DNA from: Mucilaginibacter gotjawali
GTDB lineage: Bacteria; Bacteroidota; Bacteroidia; Sphingobacteriales; Sphingobacteriaceae
Length of the DNA: 64,000 nucleotides
Direction of reading: 5' to 3'
Assembly (NCBI RefSeq): GCF_002355435.1
Contig: NZ_AP017313.1
Location: 6,200,001-6,264,000 of the forward strand
Shown: positions 16,398-23,776 of the stretch, piece by piece
How the letters are laid out: each line of letters starts with the position of its first letter
How positions within the stretch are numbered: the first letter of the stretch is position 1
Notes under the pieces: generated by a model
Database searches by the model: none
What the model saw: only the letters and a program-made list of their open reading frames with translations
Told to the model about the DNA's origin: nothing
Program-made: the position numbers and the translations under genes

Positions 16398-17222
16398 ATG
16401 AGAAAAACAATTTATTTATTTATCGGGCTTGCGTTTTTTACTTCATGCTCGGCGCACAGGATTACAGTTTCAAACAGGGCGGCAAAACAAAACAACAGGC
16501 ATATCAGGCAACAAAATGATGGAGCGGACTATACGCCGCTTACCTCCCTGCAATATATTGACCGGTATAAGGCCATAGCCATACAGGAAATGAATTCGTA
16601 CGGCATACCGGCGAGCATAACACTGGCCCAGGGCCTTTTTGAATCGGGCAGCGGCAACGGCGAACTGGCCAGGGTGGCTAACAACCATTTCGGCATAAAA
16701 AGCACCCCCAGCTGGACCGGGAATGTTTATTACAAAGATGACGATAGTAAAAACGATGCCTTCAGGGTTTATAACAGCCCCGAAGAATCGTTCAGGGACC
16801 ATTCCCTGTTTTTAAAGAGGAAGAACTATACCCCATTATTTGACCTGGATATAACCGACTATAAAGGCTGGTGCAGGGGGCTAAAAAAAGCTGGTTATGC
16901 TACCAATCCTAATTACCCATCTATTTTAATAGGTATCATCGAAAAATACAACCTGCAGCAATACGACAATCCGGGTTATAAACAAGTTGAAATTAAAACG
17001 CAGGATCCGGCGCCTTTAACGCAGCGTCCGGACAGTATTTATGCCATTAAAGATTCGGCGGTTCAAGCCAATCCGCGTAACAAAACTTATACAGTTAAGC
17101 AGGGGGATACACTATATAATATTTCCAAACGTTTTGGATTATCGGTTGATGACCTTAAAGCACTAAACAACCTCGACGGGGCTGCTATTAAAATTGGCCA
17201 GGTTTTGGTTGTAGTGAAATAA
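16398..17222 (+). CDS. Glucosaminidase lipoprotein with C-terminal LysM
   Basis: About 274 residues from the ATG at 16398, which gives a lipoprotein signal with Cys17 in LAFFTSCSA; an upstream in-frame ATG at 16305 would bury the signal. The GH73 domain has the catalytic Glu in AQGLFESGSGNGELA (Glu82). One LysM domain (about 228-272, TYTVKQGDTLYNISKRFG) binds peptidoglycan. Likely an outer-membrane lipoprotein in cell-wall remodelling. Tandem with the preceding GH73 gene. Confidence 0.88.
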   Translation: MRKTIYLFIGLAFFTSCSAHRITVSNRAAKQNNRHIRQQNDGADYTPLTSLQYIDRYKAIAIQEMNSYGIPASITLAQGLFESGSGNGELARVANNHFGIKSTPSWTGNVYYKDDDSKNDAFRVYNSPEESFRDHSLFLKRKNYTPLFDLDITDYKGWCRGLKKAGYATNPNYPSILIGIIEKYNLQQYDNPGYKQVEIKTQDPAPLTQRPDSIYAIKDSAVQANPRNKTYTVKQGDTLYNISKRFGLSVDDLKALNNLDGAAIKIGQVLVVVK

Positions 17223-17286
17223 GGCTGTTAATTTTTGTTAAACTATATTGGAAAGAATAGCCGAAAGTTTACTTTTAAATAAATAT

Positions 17287-18024
17287 ATGAAACCCCGGTT
17301 ATTTCTGTTATTGCTACTGCTTACGCTTAAAGGCTTTGGACAGCCAAAACCCCTTGAAGGCATTGTGTTTGATAAGGAAAGCAAAGAACGCATTGCAAGT
17401 GTAAGTATTCACGATCTGACCAACGGCATAGCCATTTATGATAACCTGAAAGGCGAATACCAGATTATAGCCGCTGATGGCGATATTTTGGTTTTTTCGA
17501 AACAGAATTATCGCTCAGACACCATAAAAGTTCAGTCCCGTGCGCAACTGGCTGTTTCCATGGTGCGCCTGGCCATACAGCTGAAGGAAGTTACGGTACA
17601 TAACACAACCCTTACCCCCGACCAAAAACTGGAAGCAACCAAAAATGACTTCACAAAAATTTACGGCTCATTGGCCTATGGCGATTATTTATCCACACCT
17701 TACGGCGGCGGTGCGGGTTTAAGTATTGATGCGTTATGGAATTCAATTAGCCGCAGCGGGCGAAATGCTTCAAAATTAAGGGATGTCATCCAGCAGGATT
17801 ATGAACAGAACGTTATCGATTACCGCTTTAACCGGGAATATGTAGCCGGCATCACAGGTTTAAAAGACGATAAACTTACTTCGTTTATGTTCAGGTACAG
17901 GCCGGGTTATTATACGGCTTCAACCATGAGCGATTATGAATTTATAACGATGATCAGGGCCAACCTGCGCAGATTTTTACGCAGCCAGCGGACCTACGGG
18001 TTAGCCCCGCTGGTAAGCAAATAG
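17287..18024 (+). CDS. Secreted protein with carboxypeptidase-like regulatory domain
   Basis: About 245 residues from the ATG at 17287, which starts a signal peptide (MKPRLFLLLLLLTLKGFGQ); an earlier in-frame TTG at 17248 is unlikely. A beta-sandwich CarboxypepD_reg-like domain (about 22-100) is followed by a helical region with 'FMFRYRPGYYTASTMSDYEF'. Paralogue of the gene at 955-1734. Unknown function, probably envelope-associated. Confidence 0.78.
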   Translation: MKPRLFLLLLLLTLKGFGQPKPLEGIVFDKESKERIASVSIHDLTNGIAIYDNLKGEYQIIAADGDILVFSKQNYRSDTIKVQSRAQLAVSMVRLAIQLKEVTVHNTTLTPDQKLEATKNDFTKIYGSLAYGDYLSTPYGGGAGLSIDALWNSISRSGRNASKLRDVIQQDYEQNVIDYRFNREYVAGITGLKDDKLTSFMFRYRPGYYTASTMSDYEFITMIRANLRRFLRSQRTYGLAPLVSK

Positions 18025-18049
18025 TAAAACAGCCACTTCATATAAACAC

Positions 18050-18079
18050 AAAAAACCCGGTTTAGATACCGGGTTTTTT
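18050..18079. terminator. Bidirectional intrinsic terminator
   Basis: AAAAAACCCGGT, a short loop, then ACCGGGTTTTTT: a GC-rich stem flanked by an A-run on one side and a T-run on the other. It lies between a plus-strand gene ending at 18024 and the minus-strand TonB receptor ending at 18104, so it can serve both. Confidence 0.9.
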
Positions 18080-18103
18080 CATTGTTGTAATAGGGGGAAA
18101 TAT

Positions 18104-20629
18104 TTATGATTTTGGATGGGATGACAAATCAAAAGGTACCACTACCTTAAAACTGATGTTGCGGCCCATGTTAAAAATACCTGGCTGAACCCCAGCCGGA
18201 ACTGTTGGGTTATCAAAATATTTAAGCCGGCTCATGTTTGATTGATAGCTCACATTGCCCAGGTTGGTGCCTTCAATAAATAATTCGATAACCTTTTTCC
18301 CTGCTGAATTTACAAGATTGCCACCAATGCCTGCGCTAACCAGGTTATAACCCGCGGTATAAGTCTCTGTTCCGTAGGCAGACAAATAATGATTTTGCGC
18401 GTCGAAATGATCAAAACCAACAAAGCCATAAACATTCTTCAGGCTGCTGAAGCCTTTAGCAAAAGTACCCCGAATTTCGGAATGGGTATGTGCCGGGGGT
18501 ATAAATGGCAGGTATTTCAAACTATCCGGCACATGCCCGCCGGTCCCCAGGTTGGTGCCATACGTTAAGGTAAGCGAGTTTTCAAAATGCAGCCATGGCC
18601 ATGGGTGGATATCCAGGCTAAATTCCCCGCCCTGTATCTGCGCTTTGCTTTGCATATAGCTAAACTTACTATACTGCCCTGTTGGGTTGGAAGATCCATC
18701 GGCGTTTACCCGCTCAGGGTTGCCGTTGGCATCAAGCAATTGCTCCTGGAAGATATAGTTTTGCAGGTTGTTCCTGAAAACTTCGGCACTTGCCGATACA
18801 TTGGGCAAGGTTAAAAAGGCGCCGATATCCTCCTGCGTGTTAAATTCGGGTTTAAAGCTGCTGTTGCCCACATGGTAGATCTGCGAACCAGGGTCGGGGC
18901 CGTTAGCAGATAACTCGGCGATACTTGGCGCCCTGAAACCGCGCGCAATATTGGCTTTTATCAAAAACCTGTCGGAGAAATTATAGGTCCCTCCAAAACT
19001 TCCCGACATGCCCGAGAAACTTTTACTTAATGCGCTGAACTGCCGGGTAACATTTGGCGTCGAGGTTGGGTTTGTCCCGGTATACAGTGTTGGATATTGA
19101 GTTGCCGTATCGATATAAGCTGCTTGTCCGCTGAAGGAGCGGCTATCGTACCTTAAGCCGCCTTCAAGGTCCAGTTTGCTAAAGCTCTTTTTTACAGCAA
19201 AGAAAGGACCGATATCAAACTGGTGGTATGCCGGTATCGGGAAATCAGTACTATAGCCAAGGGCATTGCTTTGGTACATGCCGTTAATGCCAAAGGTGGT
19301 TTCATAACCTTTCCCAATTTCAATATTATATTTAACATCATAGGTATAGCTGCTTAGCGCAAGGTTTAGCCCGGGAATAGTGCCGTCTTCGGGGTGTGTA
19401 AACTCCCTGCGGTGGCTGTATTCATATCCCAGGTTAACGGCCAGGTTGCCGCTGCCCAATATAAAATTACTGTTATTGTAAATACGGTATAGCTGTACGT
19501 GCTGGTGCAGCGTAGGCAGGCTGTAACTATTTAATTCAGATGCCGGTACAATGGGCCTGTAGGTATCCGCCTCGGTAATCTGTTTGGTAAACTGCCGGGT
19601 AAGCGAGTCGCGGCTGCCATCGGGGATCGCCTGCAGGTCATCAAATACAGATGCATTTAAGTAAGATGACCCCCATGACTTATTAAGGCCGACCATCACC
19701 CTTGCATCCTTTTCGTTAAAATTGGTGGCATATACCCTTCCGTCGTGCGGGTCCTGGTAATCCTTCGCCATTTTGTCTGAAATCACTGTTCCCCAAACCA
19801 GCCCGTTATTGTTGCCCTGCAGTTTAAGTGAAGTATTGATGAGGCCGTTATTTGTTCCGTAGATCCCGGTAAGCGAACCCAGGATCCTGCCCTCCGGAAC
19901 GGGCGATGATGTGATCATGTTTACTACCCCGCCAATTGCATCGGAGCCATAGGTTAAACTGGCCGGTCCTTTGATGATCTCCACCCGGTCAATAGAATTC
20001 TGGTCTATTTCTATACCATGTTCATCGCCCCATTGCTGCCCCTCCTGCCTTATGCCATCCTGCAGCGTAACCACCCGGTTATAGCCCAGGCCGTGGATAT
20101 ACGGCTTTGAAATATTGGGCCCGGTAGTAACCGCGCTTACACCCGGTAAGTTGGCGATCACGTCGATCACGTTCCCGGAGGCTGAATGTTCATCAATATA
20201 ATTCTTACCAACAGCAACCATAGGTACCGGGTCTCTTTTTATTTCGGTAGCCTTACTAACGCCGGTGATCACCACTTCGCCGGTTTCAATGGTGGAGGAC
20301 GTCAGTTGTATATTGAGTACGGTGGTTTTTGCGAAATCCACCTTTTCGGTATAAGTTGAATAACCCAGGTAGCTTACCTGTACCAGGTATACGCCTTTAG
20401 GCAGGTTATTGATATTAAAATGCCCGTTTACGTCAGTAATTGTGCCCGTTTTTAAATCGGGGATGCTGACGGTTGCACCAATAATGGGTTTGCCATCGGC
20501 TTTATCGGTTATCGTTCCCGTAATGTTACCTATCGTGACATCGCCGGGCGGTTTTTTACCTTTTGCAAATGATGTAAACCAACTCGTGACTAAGACCAGG
20601 AATAATATATAGGATCGGATGATTCTCAT
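18104..20629 (-). CDS. TonB-dependent outer membrane receptor
   Basis: 841 residues. Signal peptide (1-22), CarboxypepD_reg-like domain (about 34-112), a TonB-box-like GEVVITG at 117-123, plug domain (about 130-245 with 'QDGIRQEGQQWGDEHGIEID'), then a 22-strand barrel ending in an aromatic-poor tail. The substrate is not given by sequence. The plug resembles those of siderophore/metal receptors such as ZnuD, not SusC, and the Cys/His-rich exported protein encoded just upstream hints at a metal ion or metal complex. Confidence 0.88.
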   Translation of the reverse strand: MRIIRSYILFLVLVTSWFTSFAKGKKPPGDVTIGNITGTITDKADGKPIIGATVSIPDLKTGTITDVNGHFNINNLPKGVYLVQVSYLGYSTYTEKVDFAKTTVLNIQLTSSTIETGEVVITGVSKATEIKRDPVPMVAVGKNYIDEHSASGNVIDVIANLPGVSAVTTGPNISKPYIHGLGYNRVVTLQDGIRQEGQQWGDEHGIEIDQNSIDRVEIIKGPASLTYGSDAIGGVVNMITSSPVPEGRILGSLTGIYGTNNGLINTSLKLQGNNNGLVWGTVISDKMAKDYQDPHDGRVYATNFNEKDARVMVGLNKSWGSSYLNASVFDDLQAIPDGSRDSLTRQFTKQITEADTYRPIVPASELNSYSLPTLHQHVQLYRIYNNSNFILGSGNLAVNLGYEYSHRREFTHPEDGTIPGLNLALSSYTYDVKYNIEIGKGYETTFGINGMYQSNALGYSTDFPIPAYHQFDIGPFFAVKKSFSKLDLEGGLRYDSRSFSGQAAYIDTATQYPTLYTGTNPTSTPNVTRQFSALSKSFSGMSGSFGGTYNFSDRFLIKANIARGFRAPSIAELSANGPDPGSQIYHVGNSSFKPEFNTQEDIGAFLTLPNVSASAEVFRNNLQNYIFQEQLLDANGNPERVNADGSSNPTGQYSKFSYMQSKAQIQGGEFSLDIHPWPWLHFENSLTLTYGTNLGTGGHVPDSLKYLPFIPPAHTHSEIRGTFAKGFSSLKNVYGFVGFDHFDAQNHYLSAYGTETYTAGYNLVSAGIGGNLVNSAGKKVIELFIEGTNLGNVSYQSNMSRLKYFDNPTVPAGVQPGIFNMGRNISFKVVVPFDLSSHPKS

Positions 20630-20782
20630 GTAAAGTGTAAATAGGGAAATGATTTAAAAATGTATTTCATTTATGCGGATAGCTAACAGGTAAAATAGAT
20701 AGCGTCCTTTGATAAAAGTTTAATCGCCTGACAGCAAGAATTTTTGTATGAATTGCTTTTTGGCAGAAAAGCAGCAAAACTT

Positions 20783-21103
20783 TTAAACGATGTTTGTTGA
20801 ATGACAGCACGGAGGAGCCCGGCCACCAGCTGAAATAAGTTTTACAGCTGAGGTTTTATATTCACAAACTTTAAAAGAATGAGCAATAAACGGCACCGGT
20901 TTTAAAAAAACCTGGTACGTGGCCATCATCGCGTTATGGTGCATTACGTCGCACATATAACACTTCTCTTTTACGATTTGATGATCCGCCGTTTTTGAAT
21001 GGGTATAAATCCTGGCAGCCGCTACTGAATCAGGATGCTGGTGTGCAAATACCATTAACTGGCCGGCAATAAAGCAAACCAGCAATATCCACGTACGGAG
21101 CAT
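20783..21103 (-). CDS. Small exported Cys/His-rich protein upstream of TonB receptor
   Basis: About 106 residues from the ATG at 21103, which gives a signal peptide (MLRTWILLVCFIAG...). An upstream in-frame start at 21169 is disfavoured because a TACTTTTG box at 21157-21164 overlaps the intervening region. The mature part has HQHPDS, CYMCDVMHH and a C-terminal GGRAPPCCH, a pattern seen in small exported proteins beside metal uptake or resistance genes. Likely in an operon with the TonB receptor (153 bp gap). Metal binding is an inference. Confidence 0.7.
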   Translation of the reverse strand: MLRTWILLVCFIAGQLMVFAHQHPDSVAAARIYTHSKTADHQIVKEKCYMCDVMHHNAMMATYQVFLKPVPFIAHSFKVCEYKTSAVKLISAGGRAPPCCHSTNIV

Positions 21104-21156
21104 ATGGTATTTATCCTTTTTCAAGCCGGTAAATGAGGTCGTTTCTAAAAATTGAA

Positions 21157-21164
21157 CAAAAGTA
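21157..21164 (-). promoter_or_regulatory. TACTTTTG -7 box for the metal-related operon
   Basis: On the minus strand TACTTTTG lies about 53 nt upstream of the ATG at 21103 and matches TAnnTTTG. Confidence 0.5.
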
Positions 21165-21196
21165 AACAATTAAAGTTTGCCGCCCATGCGCCAACG

Positions 21197-21210
21197 TAAC
21201 AATCTTGTTA
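21197..21210. promoter_or_regulatory. Candidate operator TAACAATCTTGTTA
   Basis: Palindrome with 6-bp perfect arms and a 2-nt centre, 33 bp upstream of the TACTTTTG box of the Cys/His-rich protein and TonB receptor genes. Placement suits an activator or metal-responsive repressor (for instance a Fur/Zur-type protein), but the regulator is not identified. Confidence 0.4.
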
Positions 21211-21232
21211 AATGCAACAGAGTTCTATTTGG

Positions 21233-21424
21233 TTTATTAGTTCACTGGTTCATTAGTTCATTGGTCTTTTCAGGTTGACATGGAAGATTAATAATTAAAT
21301 CAGCTATAGTCTTAACCCGCGAAAACCATATCGAACTTTTCACCAATGAACCAGTGAACTAATGAACCAATGAACGATATTAAACTTTTCACCAATGAAC
21401 TAATAAACCAGTGAACCAATGAAC
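21233..21424. repeat. Inverted word repeat (TTCATTAGTTCACTGG family)
   Basis: Left arm 21233-21268 carries TTCACTGGTTCATTAGTTCATTGG; right arm 21342-21424 carries two runs of the reverse-complement words (ACCAATGAACCAGTGAAC). The right arm ends directly against the TATCTTTG box of the next gene. Confidence 0.7.
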
Positions 21425-21432
21425 TATCTTTG
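21425..21432 (+). promoter_or_regulatory. TATCTTTG -7 box abutting the start at 21438
   Basis: TATCTTTG ends 5 nt before the ATG at 21438, again predicting a leaderless or near-leaderless transcript. Confidence 0.6.
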
Positions 21433-21437
21433 CCCGC

Positions 21438-21785
21438 ATGAAGCCTGCGGAAATTAATTTGAAATGGAATGCGTTACAGCAAAGGATAGCTGAAGAGTTT
21501 GACAACGAAAAGCCCGATGTAAAAGTGATGCTCTTTTTAATCGGAGTGCAGGAACTCGGCCAGGGGCCAAAAAAATTCAGCAAAAGGCAAAAAGAGGAGC
21601 TGATGCATATCGCTACCTGCAAACTATTCAGCATGATAGGCTTTTATGAACTGGAGGGCCTCGACCAGGATGGCTGGCCGCATTGGAAACTGGTAAAAAC
21701 TATCCCCAATTATACCCTGCTTGAACAGGAAATGTTGATGAAATCGTTAATAGTTAGTTATTTTGAGGAATTGGATGTAAGTTGA
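21438..21785 (+). CDS. Conserved hypothetical protein (115 aa)
   Basis: Cytoplasmic, no signal. Starts MKPAEINLKWNALQQRIAEEF and contains 'VMLFLIGVQELGQGPKKFSKRQKEE' and 'GFYELEGLDQDGWPHW'. I do not recognise a domain, though such a protein looks like a conserved Bacteroidota family. The TGA stop and last codons lie in the start of a word repeat. The promoter box directly at the ATG supports expression. Confidence 0.72.
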   Translation: MKPAEINLKWNALQQRIAEEFDNEKPDVKVMLFLIGVQELGQGPKKFSKRQKEELMHIATCKLFSMIGFYELEGLDQDGWPHWKLVKTIPNYTLLEQEMLMKSLIVSYFEELDVS

Positions 21786-21820
21786 TTGGGTTGATTAAGT
21801 TGATTAGGTGAGTGGTTGAT
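21781..21820. repeat. TTGATTGGGTTGATTAAG word repeat
   Basis: Direct words GTTGATTGGGTTGATTAAGTTGATT overlap the stop codon of the 115-aa protein. Same family as 14760-14843 and 36801-36845. Confidence 0.55.
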
Positions 21821-21850
21821 TATTTCAAATATTTATAAAACAGATCATTT

Positions 21851-22564
21851 ATGAAGAAATTTTTATCGGCATTATTATTAACCGTATTTACTATTTCGGC
21901 AGTATTCGCCGGCGTGCCCAGGAACCAGTATGTAAGGATAAAAACGAGCTATGGCGAATGCATTATCCGGCTGTACAACGAAACACCTCAACACCGGGAC
22001 AATTTTATCAAGCTGGTGAAAAAAGGCTTTTATAACGGAACGCTTTTTCACCGGGTGATCCAAAACTTCATGATCCAGGGCGGCGATCCGGATTCAAAGG
22101 ATACCACTAAGGCAAAACCCGGCGCCGAATTGGGCAACGGGGATGTGGGTTATACCGTGCCCGCTGAGTTCAGGGATAGCCTGTTCCATAAACGCGGCGT
22201 ACTGGCCGCTGCAAGGGATGACAACCCGGCAAAAGCATCCAGCGGCTGCCAGTTTTATATTGTTGAAGGCAAACGTTTTACCAATGCTAAAATGGATAGC
22301 CTGGAAAAGACCCCACGCATGAACGGGCATAAGATTCCCTCCTGGCAGCGCGAATATTACAGCTCAGTTGGCGGCGCGCCGCACCTCGACCAAAATTATA
22401 CCGTTTACGGTGAGGTAGTGATGGGTATCGATATGATCGACCGCATTGCCGCAGTAAAAACTGATAAAAACGACCGGCCGGTTTCAGATGTGCCTATGAC
22501 AGTTGAGCTGTTGAGTAAAAAGGAGTGTGAAGAGTTAGACAAACTTAGCCCCCCAGCCCCCTAA
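21851..22564 (+). CDS. Exported cyclophilin-type peptidylprolyl isomerase
   Basis: 237 residues. Signal peptide (1 to about 20), then a cyclophilin domain: FHRVIQNFMIQGGDP, 'ASSGCQFYIV' and 'YTVYGEVVMGIDMIDRIA'. It catalyses cis-trans isomerisation of X-Pro bonds in periplasmic proteins. The insert between the last two motifs (TNAKMDSLEKTPRMNGHKIP) is characteristic of Bacteroidota cyclophilins. The last five residues (SPPAP) and the TAA stop are supplied by the C-rich repeat that starts at 22547. Confidence 0.92.
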   Translation: MKKFLSALLLTVFTISAVFAGVPRNQYVRIKTSYGECIIRLYNETPQHRDNFIKLVKKGFYNGTLFHRVIQNFMIQGGDPDSKDTTKAKPGAELGNGDVGYTVPAEFRDSLFHKRGVLAAARDDNPAKASSGCQFYIVEGKRFTNAKMDSLEKTPRMNGHKIPSWQREYYSSVGGAPHLDQNYTVYGEVVMGIDMIDRIAAVKTDKNDRPVSDVPMTVELLSKKECEELDKLSPPAP

Positions 22565-22644
22565 AGGGGGAGCTTGCGGGTTAAAAATTTCAAATTCATA
22601 CAATTAAACATTAAATAAACACCCCCTTTAGGGGGCTTGGGGGC
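22547..22644. repeat. C-rich inverted repeat spanning cyclophilin stop to xth start
   Basis: Left arm 22547-22571 (AGCCCCCCAGCCCCCTAAAG...) overlaps the end of the cyclophilin gene; right arm 22621-22644 is its inverted copy and ends immediately before the xth ATG. Each arm contains CCCCCTAAAGGGGG, so either arm alone or the pair can form a stem. Confidence 0.75.
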
Positions 22645-23412
22645 ATGAAAATAATCACTTATAACGTTAACGGCATCCGCTCAGCCATGAGCAAAAACTG
22701 GATAGACTGGCTGCGGGCTACTGATGCAGACGTGGTTTGCCTGCAGGAAATAAAGGCTACGCCCGATGTATTAACGGATCTGCACCTGGTGGAGCAGTTG
22801 GGCTATGAACATTACTGGTTCCCTGCCGAGAAAAAAGGTTACAGTGGTACCGCCATCCTCACCAAAAAAACGCCCAAACATGTGGAATACGGCTGCGGTA
22901 TCAGCGACTACGACCGCGAAGGACGTAATATCAGGGTTGATTTTGACGAGGTGTCAGTAATGAGCGCATATTTCCCGTCAGGCTCCAGCGGCGATGACAG
23001 GCAGGCTTTTAAGTACCGTTTCCTGGATGAATTCGGCAGATACCTGGAGCTGCTGCAATCTCAGTGCCCCAAACTGGTGGTATCCGGCGATTATAATATT
23101 TGCCACCGGCCTATTGATATCCATAACCCAAAATCAAACGCCACTTCATCAGGCTTTTTGCCCGAGGAGCGCGAGTGGATGGAAAACTTTATTGAATCGG
23201 GCTATATCGATACCTTCAGGCACATGAACAAGGAACCGCATAATTATACCTGGTGGAGTTTCAGGGCCAATGCAAGGGCCAAAAACTTAGGCTGGCGAAT
23301 TGATTACAATATGGCGACAAAAGCCCTCGAAGAAAATATTAAAAGAGCCGCTATTCTTCCCGAAGCCCGGCACTCCGATCATTGCCCGGTTTTGCTGGAA
23401 TTGGCCTTTTAA
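22645..23412 (+). CDS. xth: Exodeoxyribonuclease III
   Basis: 255 residues. AP endonuclease and 3'-5' exonuclease of base excision repair. Motifs: ITYNVNGIRSA at the N-terminus, LQEIKA with the metal-binding Glu, VVSGDYNICH, and the C-terminal RIDYNM and HSDHCPV with the catalytic Asp-His pair. The ATG touches the right arm of an inverted repeat, so no independent upstream ribosome site is visible. Confidence 0.96.
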   Translation: MKIITYNVNGIRSAMSKNWIDWLRATDADVVCLQEIKATPDVLTDLHLVEQLGYEHYWFPAEKKGYSGTAILTKKTPKHVEYGCGISDYDREGRNIRVDFDEVSVMSAYFPSGSSGDDRQAFKYRFLDEFGRYLELLQSQCPKLVVSGDYNICHRPIDIHNPKSNATSSGFLPEEREWMENFIESGYIDTFRHMNKEPHNYTWWSFRANARAKNLGWRIDYNMATKALEENIKRAAILPEARHSDHCPVLLELAF

Positions 23413-23776
23413 TAGTTGAATTTGGACTTTATTCAAACGATATAACATTCAATATATCAAAATCGCACAATGTTTTCGCGCGGTGATGTGGGTTGATAAG
23501 AATAGCTTACCAAACAAAATGCCCCATAGGGGTTTCCGCTTTGTAGAAACCAAATACCAAGGATAATTGCCACGTCAGTGGCTACCCTTCGCGAATTGGG
23601 TAGCCGCCGACGCGGCAAAAATGACGTTTAAACATCGTGCTACAAAGCGGTAGCCCCTATGGGGCAAGGATTATAATGTTTTGAACCTGTGCTATTTATG
23701 GGCAAAAGCTAAGAGATTTATTATTAGGAATAGCGAACCCGCATAAATTCGCCCACCCAACAACTCCCGTATTACA
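23413..23776. other. 364-bp gap holding a MITE-like element
   Basis: No gene is seen. The gap contains the structured element at 23520-23666; the flanks are AT-rich and unremarkable. Confidence 0.6.
23520..23666. repeat. MITE-like structured element with 27-bp terminal inverted repeats
   Basis: Left arm 23520-23546 (TGCCCCATAGGGG...CTTTGTAG) and right arm 23640-23666 are inverted copies with two mismatches. Between them are a perfect inner stem GGCTACCC (23580-23587)/GGGTAGCC (23598-23605) and GCCGCC/CGGC. About 147 bp with no coding frame. It could be a non-autonomous mobile element or a REP-like structure; no target duplication was identified. Confidence 0.6.
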
